Source of the DNA: Reinekea forsetii
Lineage (GTDB): Bacteria > Pseudomonadota > Gammaproteobacteria > Pseudomonadales > Natronospirillaceae
DNA: 64,000 bases
Direction of reading: 5' to 3'
NCBI RefSeq assembly: GCF_002795845.1
Contig: NZ_CP011797.1
Location: 767,501-831,500 of the forward strand
Shown here: positions 1 through 8,680 of the stretch, one piece after another
How the letters are laid out: each line of letters starts with the position of its first letter
Numbering within the stretch: position 1 is the first letter of the stretch
The notes under the pieces: generated by a model
The model's input: only the letters and a program-made list of their open reading frames with translations
Told to the model about the DNA's origin: nothing
Databases searched by the model: none
Translations under genes and position numbers: made by a program

Positions 1-28
1 CCCTGTTTCTAGCCATAGGAGACTCAAC

Positions 29-514
29 ATGCACGCGTCAGTGAGTATTAACATAGCCCAACCCAAGGCCGTTGTTTGGCAGGCTATTTGCGATATAGAG
101 CATTCCAACACCATGATAAGCGCAATTCTGGCGATCGACATACTGGATCAGCCGAGTGAGGGCCTGATTGGCCTAAAGTGGCGCGAGACCCGCAAGATGT
201 TCGGCAAAGAGGCCACCGAAGTGATGTGGGTTACCGAGGCGGAGGAGAATCACCACTACACTACCCGCGCTGAAAATCACGGTGCTGTCTACATTTCGCG
301 CTTGTCGCTGGTGGACTTACCAACAGAACCGAAAGCGGACTCGACAGACGAGTCGACCAGCATGACCCAATTAACCATGACCTTTACGACTGAGTCCCAA
401 TCGCGTCTTGGAAAAATAATGGCGAGCTGTATGGGGTTTTTGATGAAGGGCTCGATGCAGAAAATGCTCCAGCAAGATTTGGTCGATATTAAAAACCATT
501 TAGAACAAGCCTAA
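29..514 (+). CDS. SRPBCC (START-like) family protein
   Basis: A 161-residue protein with the layout of the SRPBCC/polyketide-cyclase-like superfamily. The N-terminus reads ASVSINIAQPKAVVWQAICD, which is the usual first strand and helix of this fold. The middle contains the GLIGLKWRETRKMFGKEA region, and a long C-terminal helix closes the domain. Members bind small hydrophobic ligands in a deep cavity; the ligand here cannot be told. The start is supported by a TAGGAG Shine-Dalgarno sequence eleven bases upstream. There is no signal peptide, so the protein is probably cytoplasmic. The next gene follows on the same strand after about 60 bases and may be co-transcribed. Confidence 0.7.
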   Translation: MHASVSINIAQPKAVVWQAICDIEHSNTMISAILAIDILDQPSEGLIGLKWRETRKMFGKEATEVMWVTEAEENHHYTTRAENHGAVYISRLSLVDLPTEPKADSTDESTSMTQLTMTFTTESQSRLGKIMASCMGFLMKGSMQKMLQQDLVDIKNHLEQA

Positions 515-576
515 CTAGATAATTCTGAATGTATTGCGACATCGAATTTAAAAACACGGATAGGAACAGATAAAAT

Positions 577-1164
577 ATGAGTGAGCTCGTCAACAGTAAT
601 TTGTTTTTGGTTAAGGAACACGTGGGCCTATTCAAGGCGGCCAATAACTATGATATCTATGACCCGGCCAGCGGCGAAATGATCATGCAGTGCCGCGAAC
701 CCTCCCTGGGCTTGCTCACCAAGCTATTACGCTTTACCGACTTTAAGCGCATGACCCCCTTCGATGTGCAAATATCGACCCCCGGCGGCGAACGCATAGT
801 ACGGATACAACGGGGTATCTCGCTGTTCATGTCCAAGGTTGAGGTGCGCGATCAAGACAACGTGGTTATTGGCGGCTTTCAACAACGGATGCTCTCAATC
901 GGTGGCAAGTTTGATGTGCTGGATAAGGACTATCAGCTGCTCTGTAAGCTGGAAGGGCAATGGACCGGCTGGGACTTTTATTTCCGCAATGGCAAACAGG
1001 ACCTGGCCCATGTCTCCAAAAAATGGACTGGCCTCGGCCGAGAGATGTTTACCAGCGCCGACAACTACGTATTGGAAATATACCAAGACGTGCCTAAGGA
1101 TGATCCCGTGCGCAAGCTGATATTGGCTGCGGTGATGTGTATTGATATGGTGTTGAAAGAATAA
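577..1164 (+). CDS. LURP-one-related/scramblase-like protein
   Basis: A 195-residue protein resembling the tubby C-terminal-like beta-barrel proteins (LURP-one-related and phospholipid scramblase-like families). The sequence alternates short hydrophobic strands with turns: NYDIYDPASGEMIMQCREP, then FDVQISTPGGERIVRIQRG, then GGKFDVLDKDYQLLCKLEG. The C-terminal hydrophobic helix (about residues 180-193, LILAAVMCIDMVL) is typical of this fold, where it runs through the barrel. AGGAAC precedes the ATG. Biochemical function is unknown for bacterial members; the assignment rests on sequence style and is moderate. Confidence 0.65.
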   Translation: MSELVNSNLFLVKEHVGLFKAANNYDIYDPASGEMIMQCREPSLGLLTKLLRFTDFKRMTPFDVQISTPGGERIVRIQRGISLFMSKVEVRDQDNVVIGGFQQRMLSIGGKFDVLDKDYQLLCKLEGQWTGWDFYFRNGKQDLAHVSKKWTGLGREMFTSADNYVLEIYQDVPKDDPVRKLILAAVMCIDMVLKE

Positions 1165-1233
1165 TCCTCGCCGTGCGCAGGCTAACAGTGAGCCAGCATT
1201 AGACCTCCTGTCCCGATAATAATAAGAGATTCT

Positions 1234-2103
1234 ATGAAAACACAATTGCTCCCCATTCTGATCACGCTAACATTTCTCCCGCTGTCTGCGGTCGCTAAAG
1301 ATACCCATGCGGTTATAGCGGCCCCGGTGGCCGACCAGGTCATGCGTGAGCAACGGACCACACTGGCCGACAATACCCTAGGGCAGGGTTTTGGCCCTCA
1401 ATCCCCGCGCGATATCGATTCCCTGCCGGGGAGGAATGCGAGAGTCTTTAGCCCGGCCCCGCTGGCTTCGGAGATGAATCTGTGCAATATCCACTTTCAC
1501 AAGAATGCCGAGCACAAGGGCGGCGAGTTTACCCTCTATGCGGGCAATGGCGATGGGCATGGCAACCAGAGTGGTTATCGCTATTCTGGGCAATTAAGTG
1601 ATGCCGAGCGACTGCCGGTTAGTGCCTCAGTTTGCCCAAGTGAGCACGGCAGCCTCGAGTCCGGCGACACCATTGAGGTGCATTATGTGTACTCCACGGC
1701 CCAAGTTAAGCCGGGTCCTACCTTGGCGGCCTGTCTCAACGAGGCCATTGGTAACCCCCAATTGCGAGTCGAAACCCAGGTGTTGGTGCTGGTTAACGCT
1801 AACGAGGCACTTAACTTCGGCGAATTAACAGACTATGACGCGTCGCAAGGGCTTTATCAGGCGGTAAATATTCCGGCGGATACCGGTTTGCCAGTGCAGT
1901 ATGCCGGTTCCACAACGGGCCCAGGCTATAACGAATCCGGTTCACCGTTTCAAGTAACCTGGAACGTCCGCCCTCAGGTGGCTAAGGTCAATATCCAGTC
2001 GGTTGCAACCTGGTGTACCGGCAATGATTTTGATGAGGATCATGGCCATGGCGTGCGTAACCTGGTGGTCAATCCCGATCTATTGTCTCAAATAGTCCGG
2101 TAA
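1234..2103 (+). CDS. Delta-class carbonic anhydrase, exported
   Basis: A 289-residue protein with a clear signal peptide (residues 1-21, ending LPLSAVA). The segment around residues 84-97 (CNIHFHKNAEHKGGEF) and the EVHYVYS segment near residue 150 match the family described as bacterial delta-class (CA-like) carbonic anhydrases. His87, His89 and His150 are the natural candidates for the three zinc ligands. Cys84 and Cys134 could form a disulfide. The enzyme would interconvert CO2 and bicarbonate in the periplasm. It is transcribed in the same direction as the two upstream genes but separated by about 70 bases. Delta-class enzymes are best known from marine diatoms and dinoflagellates, with some marine bacteria, so the gene hints at a marine host. 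Confidence 0.8.
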   Translation: MKTQLLPILITLTFLPLSAVAKDTHAVIAAPVADQVMREQRTTLADNTLGQGFGPQSPRDIDSLPGRNARVFSPAPLASEMNLCNIHFHKNAEHKGGEFTLYAGNGDGHGNQSGYRYSGQLSDAERLPVSASVCPSEHGSLESGDTIEVHYVYSTAQVKPGPTLAACLNEAIGNPQLRVETQVLVLVNANEALNFGELTDYDASQGLYQAVNIPADTGLPVQYAGSTTGPGYNESGSPFQVTWNVRPQVAKVNIQSVATWCTGNDFDEDHGHGVRNLVVNPDLLSQIVR

Positions 2104-2379
2104 ACTCTAATATCGCCTGTGGCGCCGTGCCCTGCAAAGTGGCCGGCTTCGGTCGGCCGACCCCTAGGTTGCTGAGTGAAAGATCTTTATTGTACAGTGG
2201 TGCCCGGCACAATCGCCCTGCGTTTTTTGGCAAAACCAGTCTAATTGACAGCGTCCCATATTGATCGCAGTATGTAGGGTTCACCAATGGGCATTTAGCC
2301 CGACTCTATAACTTGGCTGCAGTCACATCAGATTGCAGTTCTACCATAAATTGCAAGCTACCTTGATCTTGGAGATCTT

Positions 2380-2922
2380 ATGTCACTTACTCAGAAGCAG
2401 GTTGGTGTATTCAAAGGAATTCTAGTCGGAGTCCCGGTTGCTTTGTGTGTGGTTTTTATTGGCGCCTATGCGAATCCTTTTGGTTTCGCTGAGTCCTCAA
2501 GTCAAGTCGATCGGCTTGGTGTTGCGATTTTATCCTGCATTATACCCGCCGTGTTCTTAGCATTTTCCATCGGCCGGCTCGCAAAACATCGATTTTTCTC
2601 CCCCGAAGATATTGATGGGGGTGGGCTAACGCACGGCACAGAGAAAGCAAATATCCTGCAATCGATCCTGCAAAATACCTTGGAACAAACATTACTCGCG
2701 ACCCTTGTTTATCTGGTTTGGTCCGTTGTTATGCCGGCAACCTGGTTGTCAGTAGTGCCAATTGCGGCCCTGTGTTTTGGGGTAGGGCGCCTACTGTTTA
2801 CCCTTGGCTATGCGCATGGCGCTCCTGCAAGAGCGCTCGGTTTTGCCTTAACCTTCTTTTCTTCAAACGCAATGCTCATTACGATAATCGGATATTTAAT
2901 CGGGCAAATCGCCATTAGATGA
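2380..2922 (+). CDS. MAPEG family membrane protein
   Basis: A 180-residue integral membrane protein with four predicted membrane spans (about residues 12-30, 48-66, 105-140 and 155-178). The central motif with NTLEQTLLATLVYL followed by GRLLFTLGYAHGAPARALGF is characteristic of MAPEG proteins (membrane-associated proteins in eicosanoid and glutathione metabolism). Bacterial members are glutathione-transferase-like or of unknown role; the substrate cannot be assigned. GGAG lies before the ATG. Its stop codon overlaps the next start as ATGA, suggesting translational coupling with the following unknown gene. Confidence 0.75.
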   Translation: MSLTQKQVGVFKGILVGVPVALCVVFIGAYANPFGFAESSSQVDRLGVAILSCIIPAVFLAFSIGRLAKHRFFSPEDIDGGGLTHGTEKANILQSILQNTLEQTLLATLVYLVWSVVMPATWLSVVPIAALCFGVGRLLFTLGYAHGAPARALGFALTFFSSNAMLITIIGYLIGQIAIR

Positions 2923-3695
2923 TAGCGGAACCGCAGATGAAAATAGTTAACGCGCACCTTGCCAATAGCATCACCGATCAAGGGATGTTAAAAGAACCGA
3001 ATGCTCTGGGCTATATAGCCATCACTGCAGAGGTCGAGCTGCCTAGCATATGGTCATCGAACAGCACCAAGAAGCAGCAGCTGTTGGCTAAGCTGAAATC
3101 AATGTGTCGGGAGCTTAGGGGCTCATCTGAGGCTATTCGTCGCGCAGACATATTTGATGCTTTCATTATTCCTCCGGGTACTGCAGCGGGCAAGAGGCTG
3201 ATAGAAGAGAAGTCATATAGCGTGCATGTGGCGAAGTTCGACATTGTCATTCTTATTGAATGCGCCAGTGTTGAGGAGGCCTTAGTTATAAGGGAAACGG
3301 TGGCGGTAGAAGCTATAGTAAGCTTGACCCGGCTTGGGTCAAGCTATATGGATGTTATAGTTTATAAGAACCCCAAGCGGATTGATGAGGTTAGCAAAGA
3401 TACTAAAGGCGTTTTTTTGTTCAACTATTTTTATGCGCAGGACACGCAAACGTTATTAGATGTGTGGGAATATACCGCCGGTTGGTGGACAAAAAATGCC
3501 AAACTAACCAATTCAACCCCGTTGCAACCGGTGACCGCAGGGTCGCCCTATCATCTTATAAATCATTGTCGTTGGGACCGGCTTATTGACGTTTTGCCCT
3601 CGTTAATATTTAAGCCGAGCATGAAAAGATTTGTGCTCAAAAACTTTACCGAGAACAATATTGTTGCGATGCCTGTTTTATACAGGCTGGCCTAG
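2919..3695 (+). CDS. Protein of unknown function, coupled to MAPEG gene
   Basis: A 258-residue protein that I do not recognise. No signal peptide or membrane span is visible. It starts in an ATGA overlap with the MAPEG gene; an alternative ATG lies 18 bases downstream (MKIVNAHL). Two regions look folded: an alpha/beta N-terminal half with VHVAKFDIVILIECASVEEALVIRETVAV, spread over about residues 100-130, and a C-terminal half rich in aromatic residues. The overlap suggests a functional link with the membrane enzyme, but nothing in the sequence names a reaction. Confidence 0.6.
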   Translation: MIAEPQMKIVNAHLANSITDQGMLKEPNALGYIAITAEVELPSIWSSNSTKKQQLLAKLKSMCRELRGSSEAIRRADIFDAFIIPPGTAAGKRLIEEKSYSVHVAKFDIVILIECASVEEALVIRETVAVEAIVSLTRLGSSYMDVIVYKNPKRIDEVSKDTKGVFLFNYFYAQDTQTLLDVWEYTAGWWTKNAKLTNSTPLQPVTAGSPYHLINHCRWDRLIDVLPSLIFKPSMKRFVLKNFTENNIVAMPVLYRLA

Positions 3696-3739
3696 TGACT
3701 ATCTTTAATTGGATTCGCTAATAACTCATGAGCAGCGGC

Positions 3740-4552
3740 TTAGCTGCTTGCGGCCTTTTGCAATAAAATAAACCGATAGCTTTTGTTCTCTTTGAATTTA
3801 GTTGAATCCAAAAGATCAAGTTGTTTTGTGAGTTTGGCTATTTTTTTGCGATAGAGCCAAAATATTATTTTTTTCAGATAGGGGCGTTTGCCTTGGATCT
3901 TCTCTGTTAGGATCTCCAGTGCTAGCAAGAATTTACTGACTACATCCAACCCTAAGTCTAACGTTTTGGTGATGCTACCGGTTATATCCTGATCGGCTAG
4001 TAAACTAAATTTGCTGCTGCCAATCCTATTGATAAATTTCTTATAGTTATGACCACTCTTGCTTATTTCACCAGAGACACCGTCTAATGTGAAATAGTCA
4101 CATATCATTAGCAGGCCATCTTTTTTAAGCGCCTGACTGGAATTCTCGAATATCTTATCGATGTTTATGTACTGTGAGGATTCACTCATAATAATACAAT
4201 CATATCGGTCTGCGATGGAGAAGTCTTCAAAACCTAAATGGTGAAATGGCGCGTTGGTCTTCTCTGTGAAAACCTGTTTCTGGTTGATATCGGGAGACAA
4301 ACCTTCTGCGTCGTAACCAAGATCTATGAGTTTCTTGGTCAGTATGCCGGTACCGCAGCCGACATCTAGGATGCTTTTAACGTTCTTGGGTATATGCTCT
4401 ATTAGATAATCTTCATAGCGTTCTTGTGCTTCTTTTAACTTGCTGAAGGTCAGTTCGTCCTCAGGCAGCCACATGCCATAATGCAGTCTATCTAAGCCTA
4501 AAACTTTATTGTAAAAATTCAGTGCGCGGTCGTTTTTTTTGCTCATAGTCAT
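3740..4552 (-). CDS. Class I SAM-dependent methyltransferase
   Basis: A 270-residue protein with the Rossmann-type SAM-binding motif ILDVGCGTGILTKKL (about residues 61-75), then an acidic strand end (YDAEGLSPD) and the post-I motif region DCIIMSESSQYI. This is the methyltransferase type 11/UbiE-like architecture. The C-terminal 90 residues are Lys-rich and helical and may determine the acceptor. The substrate is unknown. The gene is convergent with the preceding gene and AT-richer than its neighbours. GAGATGACTATG precedes the likely start region. Confidence 0.75.
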   Translation of the reverse strand: MTMSKKNDRALNFYNKVLGLDRLHYGMWLPEDELTFSKLKEAQERYEDYLIEHIPKNVKSILDVGCGTGILTKKLIDLGYDAEGLSPDINQKQVFTEKTNAPFHHLGFEDFSIADRYDCIIMSESSQYINIDKIFENSSQALKKDGLLMICDYFTLDGVSGEISKSGHNYKKFINRIGSSKFSLLADQDITGSITKTLDLGLDVVSKFLLALEILTEKIQGKRPYLKKIIFWLYRKKIAKLTKQLDLLDSTKFKENKSYRFILLQKAASS

Positions 4553-4760
4553 CTCGTTTTTTTTATTTTCGAGTTCTAAGTATGAAAGAGGTCTGTGAAT
4601 ATATAGTTACAAATTCAATAGTTTGTATAATGGCATATTCTGCCTGTAAGTGTAACACAGTATGTTTATCGGACGTTGCCTCGCCCGGGCTCTTTTTTTC
4701 GGGGCGGTTGGCTGGATGGTGCCGCCCTGTAGGTAGGGCAGCGGGGTTGGTCTTTTTCGG

Positions 4761-4931
4761 TCAGTCTGCCAATTCAATGCTTATCTGCAGAGATTTGGCA
4801 CTGCCGGCGAACCATTTTTGAACATACAATGAACCCACAATTGGTGCCTTGCCCTCGCTCGGGACTTCCTTAAAACGAACGCTATTCTTGGTTTCTTTTT
4901 CGAACTCAAACTTAACCTGTTCTGTCTTCAT
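4761..4931 (-). CDS. Small conserved-looking protein, 56 residues
   Basis: Reading the minus strand from an ATG at 4931 gives a 56-residue open frame that begins MKTEQVKFEFEKETKNSVRF and ends at TGA at 4761. An AGGAAA Shine-Dalgarno sequence sits just before the ATG. The pattern (short beta strands, ETKNSVRF, then IVGSLYVQKW, then a final SLQISIEL strand) resembles a family of very small bacterial proteins of unknown function that I recall having the same KxxVRF and GxLYVxK segments. It lies alone between a methyltransferase and another small minus-strand gene. Confidence 0.65.
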   Translation of the reverse strand: MKTEQVKFEFEKETKNSVRFKEVPSEGKAPIVGSLYVQKWFAGSAKSLQISIELAD

Positions 4932-4973
4932 GATGGTTTCCTGATTCTATTTTCGCTGATTTGATCGCATGGA

Positions 4974-5330
4974 CTAGAGTTCGAGATAATTGGCGATCTC
5001 GAACATGTCAGGGCGGCCTTCTTCAAAGCCAAAAAAACACACATCGCTGCGTTTATCGTCTTCAATAATACCCACTGAGAAATCACACTTATATTTCTTT
5101 GCGAAATCATAGAGCTGGTTCAATGGCTCCTTCAGTTTCTGGGCTTTACTGATGGTTAATTCTATCCCGACCTCAATAGCGCGTTTGCTAAGCGATGCCT
5201 GCTGAGCCTCATCATGGCGATAAATGGCCTCGATGGTCGTTTTCGGCTCCGCCCAGATTTGCAGCTCCTGAAACAGGGCCTCGGCGAAATCGTCCAAATC
5301 ATCCTGTTCTGCCAACATATAGAGGTGCAT
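4974..5330 (-). CDS. Hypothetical protein, 118 residues
   Basis: A 118-residue acidic protein with no signal peptide. It contains a helical N-terminus (LAEQDDLDDFAEALFQEL), a central helix, and a C-terminal strand region (CDFSVGIIEDDKRSDVCFFG). No known family is recognised. It is upstream of the 56-residue gene on the same strand, about 40 bases away, so the two may be transcribed together. The role is unknown. Confidence 0.55.
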   Translation of the reverse strand: MHLYMLAEQDDLDDFAEALFQELQIWAEPKTTIEAIYRHDEAQQASLSKRAIEVGIELTISKAQKLKEPLNQLYDFAKKYKCDFSVGIIEDDKRSDVCFFGFEEGRPDMFEIANYLEL

Positions 5331-5520
5331 CGGTGGTCCCTTTGGTGAGTTGGGGCATATGCCCGTTTATGGGTCGCAGTTTAGGCTAATTGACCCCGGC
5401 TGTGAACGTTCGCTAGCCGAATGCGTCAGCTTTATGGCTACATAGGCCAGCCTGCTCGAGGGTCTCGCCGCTGCAGGGCAGGCCAGCGGCCGTGGGCCTA
5501 GGTACCGAGTCAGGTTAGGG

Positions 5521-6408
5521 TTAGTGAAATTCGGGTCGTTGGCACAGGGCCAGCCAGTTATTCAGACCGGCGCTGCGATATTTCTTCTTATGCAAAATAA
5601 ACGACAGGTCTCGATTGAAGTGGCGGTGCGGTACATTTAAGGGCACCAAATTGCCCCGTTTAAAGGCCTCGACCAGGGTGATCTTCGATAAACAGCCAAT
5701 GCCCAAATTCGCCTCAACGGCCCGCTTGATAGCCTCGGTATGTTGCAGTTCCAGGGCGATATTCAACTTAGGCAGAATGCCGTGCATGGCGCGCTCGAAG
5801 GTTTGTCGGGTGCCAGAGCCAGTCTCGCGCAGTATCCACGGCACAGACACCAGGTCTTGGTCGGTCAGGTCGCCGTGCTCGGCCAACGGATGCTCGGCCG
5901 AGCAGAACACCACCAGTTCGTCGCGGCGCCAGTGAATGACGTCGAGTTCCGGTTCGTTCCAGTCGCCTTCGATTAGGCCGATATCGAGTAGATAGTTACG
6001 CACCTGATGGGCGATGGCGGTGGTGTTGGCCACTTCCAATGAGACCTTGGCGTTTGGGTGCTCGTGCATAAACTGGGCGAGGATATTGACTGCTAGATAG
6101 TTACCGATCGATAGGGTGGCACCCACCTTGAGGTGGCCAATTTCGCTGTGTTGCCGAAAACTCAGTTCCAGTTCCCGGGCCTGTTCAACCATGGCCTCGG
6201 CTTGAGAGCGTAAGATACGCCCCAGCTCATTGAGTCGTAGGGTCTTGCCGGGCCGGTCGAACAGCTGAATATCGAACTGGCTCTCGAGCGTTTTCAGTGC
6301 TTCACTGGCTGCCGATTGCGACATCGACAGCTCCTGGGCCGCCAGACTGATACTTTCATGGTGCGCGGCGGCCAAAAATATTTCCAGCTGGCGGAGGGTA
6401 AACTTCAT
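5521..6408 (-). CDS. finR: LysR-family regulator, FinR-like
   Basis: A 295-residue LysR-type transcriptional regulator. The N-terminal winged helix-turn-helix (residues 3-60) contains SISLAAQELSMSQSAASEAL; the remainder is the substrate-binding-like effector domain with the typical VGATLSIGNYLA opening. The gene is divergent from a ferredoxin-NADP reductase gene with 114 bases between them. This is the arrangement of finR and fprA in Pseudomonas, where FinR activates fprA in response to redox stress. The overall sequence style (GLIEGDWNEPELDV, ELVVFCSAEHPLA) also fits FinR. Control of the neighbour is an inference from this synteny. Confidence 0.8.
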   Translation of the reverse strand: MKFTLRQLEIFLAAAHHESISLAAQELSMSQSAASEALKTLESQFDIQLFDRPGKTLRLNELGRILRSQAEAMVEQARELELSFRQHSEIGHLKVGATLSIGNYLAVNILAQFMHEHPNAKVSLEVANTTAIAHQVRNYLLDIGLIEGDWNEPELDVIHWRRDELVVFCSAEHPLAEHGDLTDQDLVSVPWILRETGSGTRQTFERAMHGILPKLNIALELQHTEAIKRAVEANLGIGCLSKITLVEAFKRGNLVPLNVPHRHFNRDLSFILHKKKYRSAGLNNWLALCQRPEFH

Positions 6409-6522
6409 TATCGATTAATCCGAATAAGGTTATTTAATAATCCTGTTTTACAGATACATTAAGGTGCCGTTACAATGGAGTCAATTTAAACCTTAACGCC
6501 CTCGGGCACAGGACAAGAAGTT

Positions 6523-7299
6523 ATGGCAGCGCTGCGCAAAGAAACGGTTACCGAGGTTCATCATTGGAATGACTCCTTGTTCAGTTTCAAAACCACCCGG
6601 GATGCCGGTTTTCGTTTTAAAAACGGTCATTTTGTCATGATCGGCTTGGAACAGGACGGGGGTCGCCCGTTGATGCGCGCCTACAGCATTGCCAGTGCCA
6701 ATTACGAGGAAGAGCTGGAGTTTTTCAGCATCAAGGTCGCCGACGGCCCGCTGACCTCCAAATTGCAGAAGATTCAGCCCGGGGATGAAATTGTCGTCGG
6801 TTCGAAGCCAACGGGCACGCTGGTTCTCGATAACCTGCTGCCGGGCCGCAATCTGTATCTGATCAGTACCGGTACAGGACTGGCGCCCTTTATGAGCATT
6901 ATTAAAGATCCGGAGACCTATGAGCAATACGAGAAGGTGATTCTCACGCACGGTGTGCGCACCGTCGACGAACTGGCCTATCGAGATCTGATCAATGACG
7001 AATTGCCCAATAACGAATACTTTGGTGAGATGATTCAGGACCAGCTGATCTACTACCCCACGGTAACTCGCGAAGATTATGTCAATATGGGCCGGATCAC
7101 CGATTTGATGGAGTCGGGTAAGTTGTTTCGTGATATCAACCTGCCGGAAATGGACCCAGAGCAGGATCGCTTTATGATCTGCGGCTCGCCCAGCATGTTA
7201 AAAGACACCTGCCGAATTCTCGACGCACGCGGTTTCCAGGAAGCCCGACAGGGTAATGTGGGTCACTACGTTATCGAACGGGCCTTTGTCGAAAGTTAA
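6523..7299 (+). CDS. fpr: Ferredoxin-NADP(+) reductase
   Basis: A 258-residue flavoprotein of the usual length for bacterial Fpr. FAD-binding motifs RAYSIASANYEE (RxYS, residues about 50-61) and the following KVADGPLTSKLQ are present. NADP-binding motifs are ISTGTGLAPFMSI (about residue 126) and MICGSPSMLKDT. The C-terminus ends with VERAFVES-like residues (IERAFVES), as in the bacterial subclass. It transfers electrons between NADPH and ferredoxin or flavodoxin and supports Fe-S maintenance and oxidative-stress defence. Divergent from the FinR-like regulator. Confidence 0.93.
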   Translation: MAALRKETVTEVHHWNDSLFSFKTTRDAGFRFKNGHFVMIGLEQDGGRPLMRAYSIASANYEEELEFFSIKVADGPLTSKLQKIQPGDEIVVGSKPTGTLVLDNLLPGRNLYLISTGTGLAPFMSIIKDPETYEQYEKVILTHGVRTVDELAYRDLINDELPNNEYFGEMIQDQLIYYPTVTREDYVNMGRITDLMESGKLFRDINLPEMDPEQDRFMICGSPSMLKDTCRILDARGFQEARQGNVGHYVIERAFVES

Positions 7300-7323
7300 A
7301 CAACAGTCTCTAGGCTAGCCCGT

Positions 7324-7357
7324 CTAGGCGGCGCTGGCCCAGTCCAATCCCGCCTAG
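7324..7357 (+). terminator. Weak inverted repeat after fpr
   Basis: The arms CTAGGCGG and CCGCCTAG (8 bp, perfect) are separated by 18 bases, starting 25 bases after the fpr stop. There is no T tract, so this is at best a weak terminator or a chance inverted repeat. Confidence 0.3.
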
Positions 7358-7574
7358 GGCCAGTCTGGCTCATCCCATCCTTCCCGCTGCCAAAGCCATT
7401 GGCTATTCGACTGATCTAGCCTACCCTAAGGTCCGTACCCCAAGCCAGCAGGTAACGGGTTTGGGCGAGTTTTGCGCCAACAGGCGCCTGCCGAGCTTCG
7501 TCATACCGATCAGTGGCTTGGGCACTTGATGTTCTAGCGATTCGACCGGATCAGTACATACCCAGGGGGTTAGC

Positions 7575-7769
7575 ATGTCGTTGCATTTGATTGAAAAATT
7601 TTACCACTGTCCATACTGTGGCGAATGGGTCAGCGTACTGGTCGATCCATCCGCCGACGCGCAAGAGCTTATTGAGGATTGTGAAGTCTGTTGCCGTCCA
7701 GTGAGTTTTTCTATTCAAGTCACCGACGAGGACGAGGTTGAGATGCAGGCGCGGCGGGAAGACGATTGA
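7575..7769 (+). CDS. CPXCG-motif cysteine-rich protein
   Basis: A 64-residue protein with two Cys pairs: HCPYCGEW (Cys12 and Cys15) and DCEVCCRP (Cys36, Cys39, Cys40). This is the layout of the CPXCG-motif cysteine-rich family, a small zinc-ribbon-like protein common in gammaproteobacteria. It ends in an acidic tail. The function is unknown. GGGGG precedes the start. It is convergent with rlmA. Confidence 0.85.
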   Translation: MSLHLIEKFYHCPYCGEWVSVLVDPSADAQELIEDCEVCCRPVSFSIQVTDEDEVEMQARREDD

Positions 7770-7773
7770 CGGC

Positions 7774-7797
7774 GCTGGCCGTTCAGGCCAGGCCAGC
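7774..7797 (+). terminator. Hairpin between convergent genes
   Basis: The arms GCTGGCC and GGCCAGC flank a short loop between two convergent genes; an alternative pairing CTGGCC/GGCCAG with a 5-base loop is also possible. On the plus strand a T run follows about 14 bases later. This could act as a bidirectional terminator. Confidence 0.4.
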
Positions 7798-7808
7798 ATT
7801 ATTGCGCG

Positions 7809-8630
7809 CTATTTTTTAACAAACCAGTAGAGCTTAAAGCAGGCCTTGTCTGCCAAGGCCGGTGTTTGTTTGAGCCGGTCTTGGGCCTCGTGCGAAAGCC
7901 GATGCGCGTGCGGGGTCATGCCCAGCAGATCGAAGATCGCCTGATTCGTGGGCAGATCCAATCCAAAGGTTAACCGCTCATCGTGCACCAGCTCAAAGCG
8001 ATCATCCAGGTAGGCCTGATGCTTACTGACATCATAGGGGCGCACTTCCTGATAGATCAGCTGGCGCAGCGCCAGTAGGTGATCGAAGTCGGGCGTTACC
8101 ATGCATACCGCGCCGCCAGGCTTGAGTACGCGCTGAAAAGGATCGCTGTCGACCCGGGAAAAAACACTGACGATGGCATCGAAACTGGCATCGGCATAGG
8201 GCGCGTGCGTGCTCGAGGCCACACTCCAATGAATGTTCTTATATTTGCTGGCCGCGACGATGGCGGGCTTGGAAATATCCAGACCGTAGCAATCAAAATC
8301 GGGATTGGCCTGAGCGATCATCTGGGTGTAATAGCCTTCTCCGCAGCCGGCGTCCCAGAGCGTCGCTTGGGCCGGCAGTTTCTCGCTCATTTGCGCACTG
8401 ATCCGTTGTGCCAGCGTCTGATAATGGCCGGCCTCCAAGAAGCGACGGCGACTTTGCACCATTAGGGCATCATCGCCCGGTGCCTTGCTGTTTTTGTTTT
8501 GTGCCAGCAAGAGGTTTACATAACCTTTCTTATGCCGATCGAACGAATGGCCCTCGGCACAGCGCAGGCTGCTGGGGAGCGATTCAAGTGGCAATGCGCA
8601 GACGGGGCAACTATAGGGGCTGGCCAACAT
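7809..8630 (-). CDS. rlmA: 23S rRNA (guanine(745)-N(1))-methyltransferase
   Basis: A 273-residue protein with the RlmA architecture. The N-terminal zinc finger uses Cys8, Cys11, Cys24 and His28 (SCPVCALP and CAEGHSFD), followed by KKGYVNLLLAQ. The SAM-binding motif is LWDAGCGEGYYT (about residue 92). In Escherichia coli RlmA methylates G745 in 23S rRNA helix 35. The gene is convergent with the CPXCG gene. The length and the zinc finger make the assignment firm for the family; RlmA(I) rather than RlmA(II) is expected in gammaproteobacteria. Confidence 0.9.
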   Translation of the reverse strand: MLASPYSCPVCALPLESLPSSLRCAEGHSFDRHKKGYVNLLLAQNKNSKAPGDDALMVQSRRRFLEAGHYQTLAQRISAQMSEKLPAQATLWDAGCGEGYYTQMIAQANPDFDCYGLDISKPAIVAASKYKNIHWSVASSTHAPYADASFDAIVSVFSRVDSDPFQRVLKPGGAVCMVTPDFDHLLALRQLIYQEVRPYDVSKHQAYLDDRFELVHDERLTFGLDLPTNQAIFDLLGMTPHAHRLSHEAQDRLKQTPALADKACFKLYWFVKK

Positions 8631-8680
8631 GTCAGGTCCGGTTAAAATTAGGTCGCCGAGTATCGCATACTGGCCTGTTA

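Noticed and set aside
4582-4821. 79-codon plus-strand frame
   Set aside because: Its composition is poor, it has no good ribosome binding site, and it overlaps the better supported 56-residue gene on the other strand.
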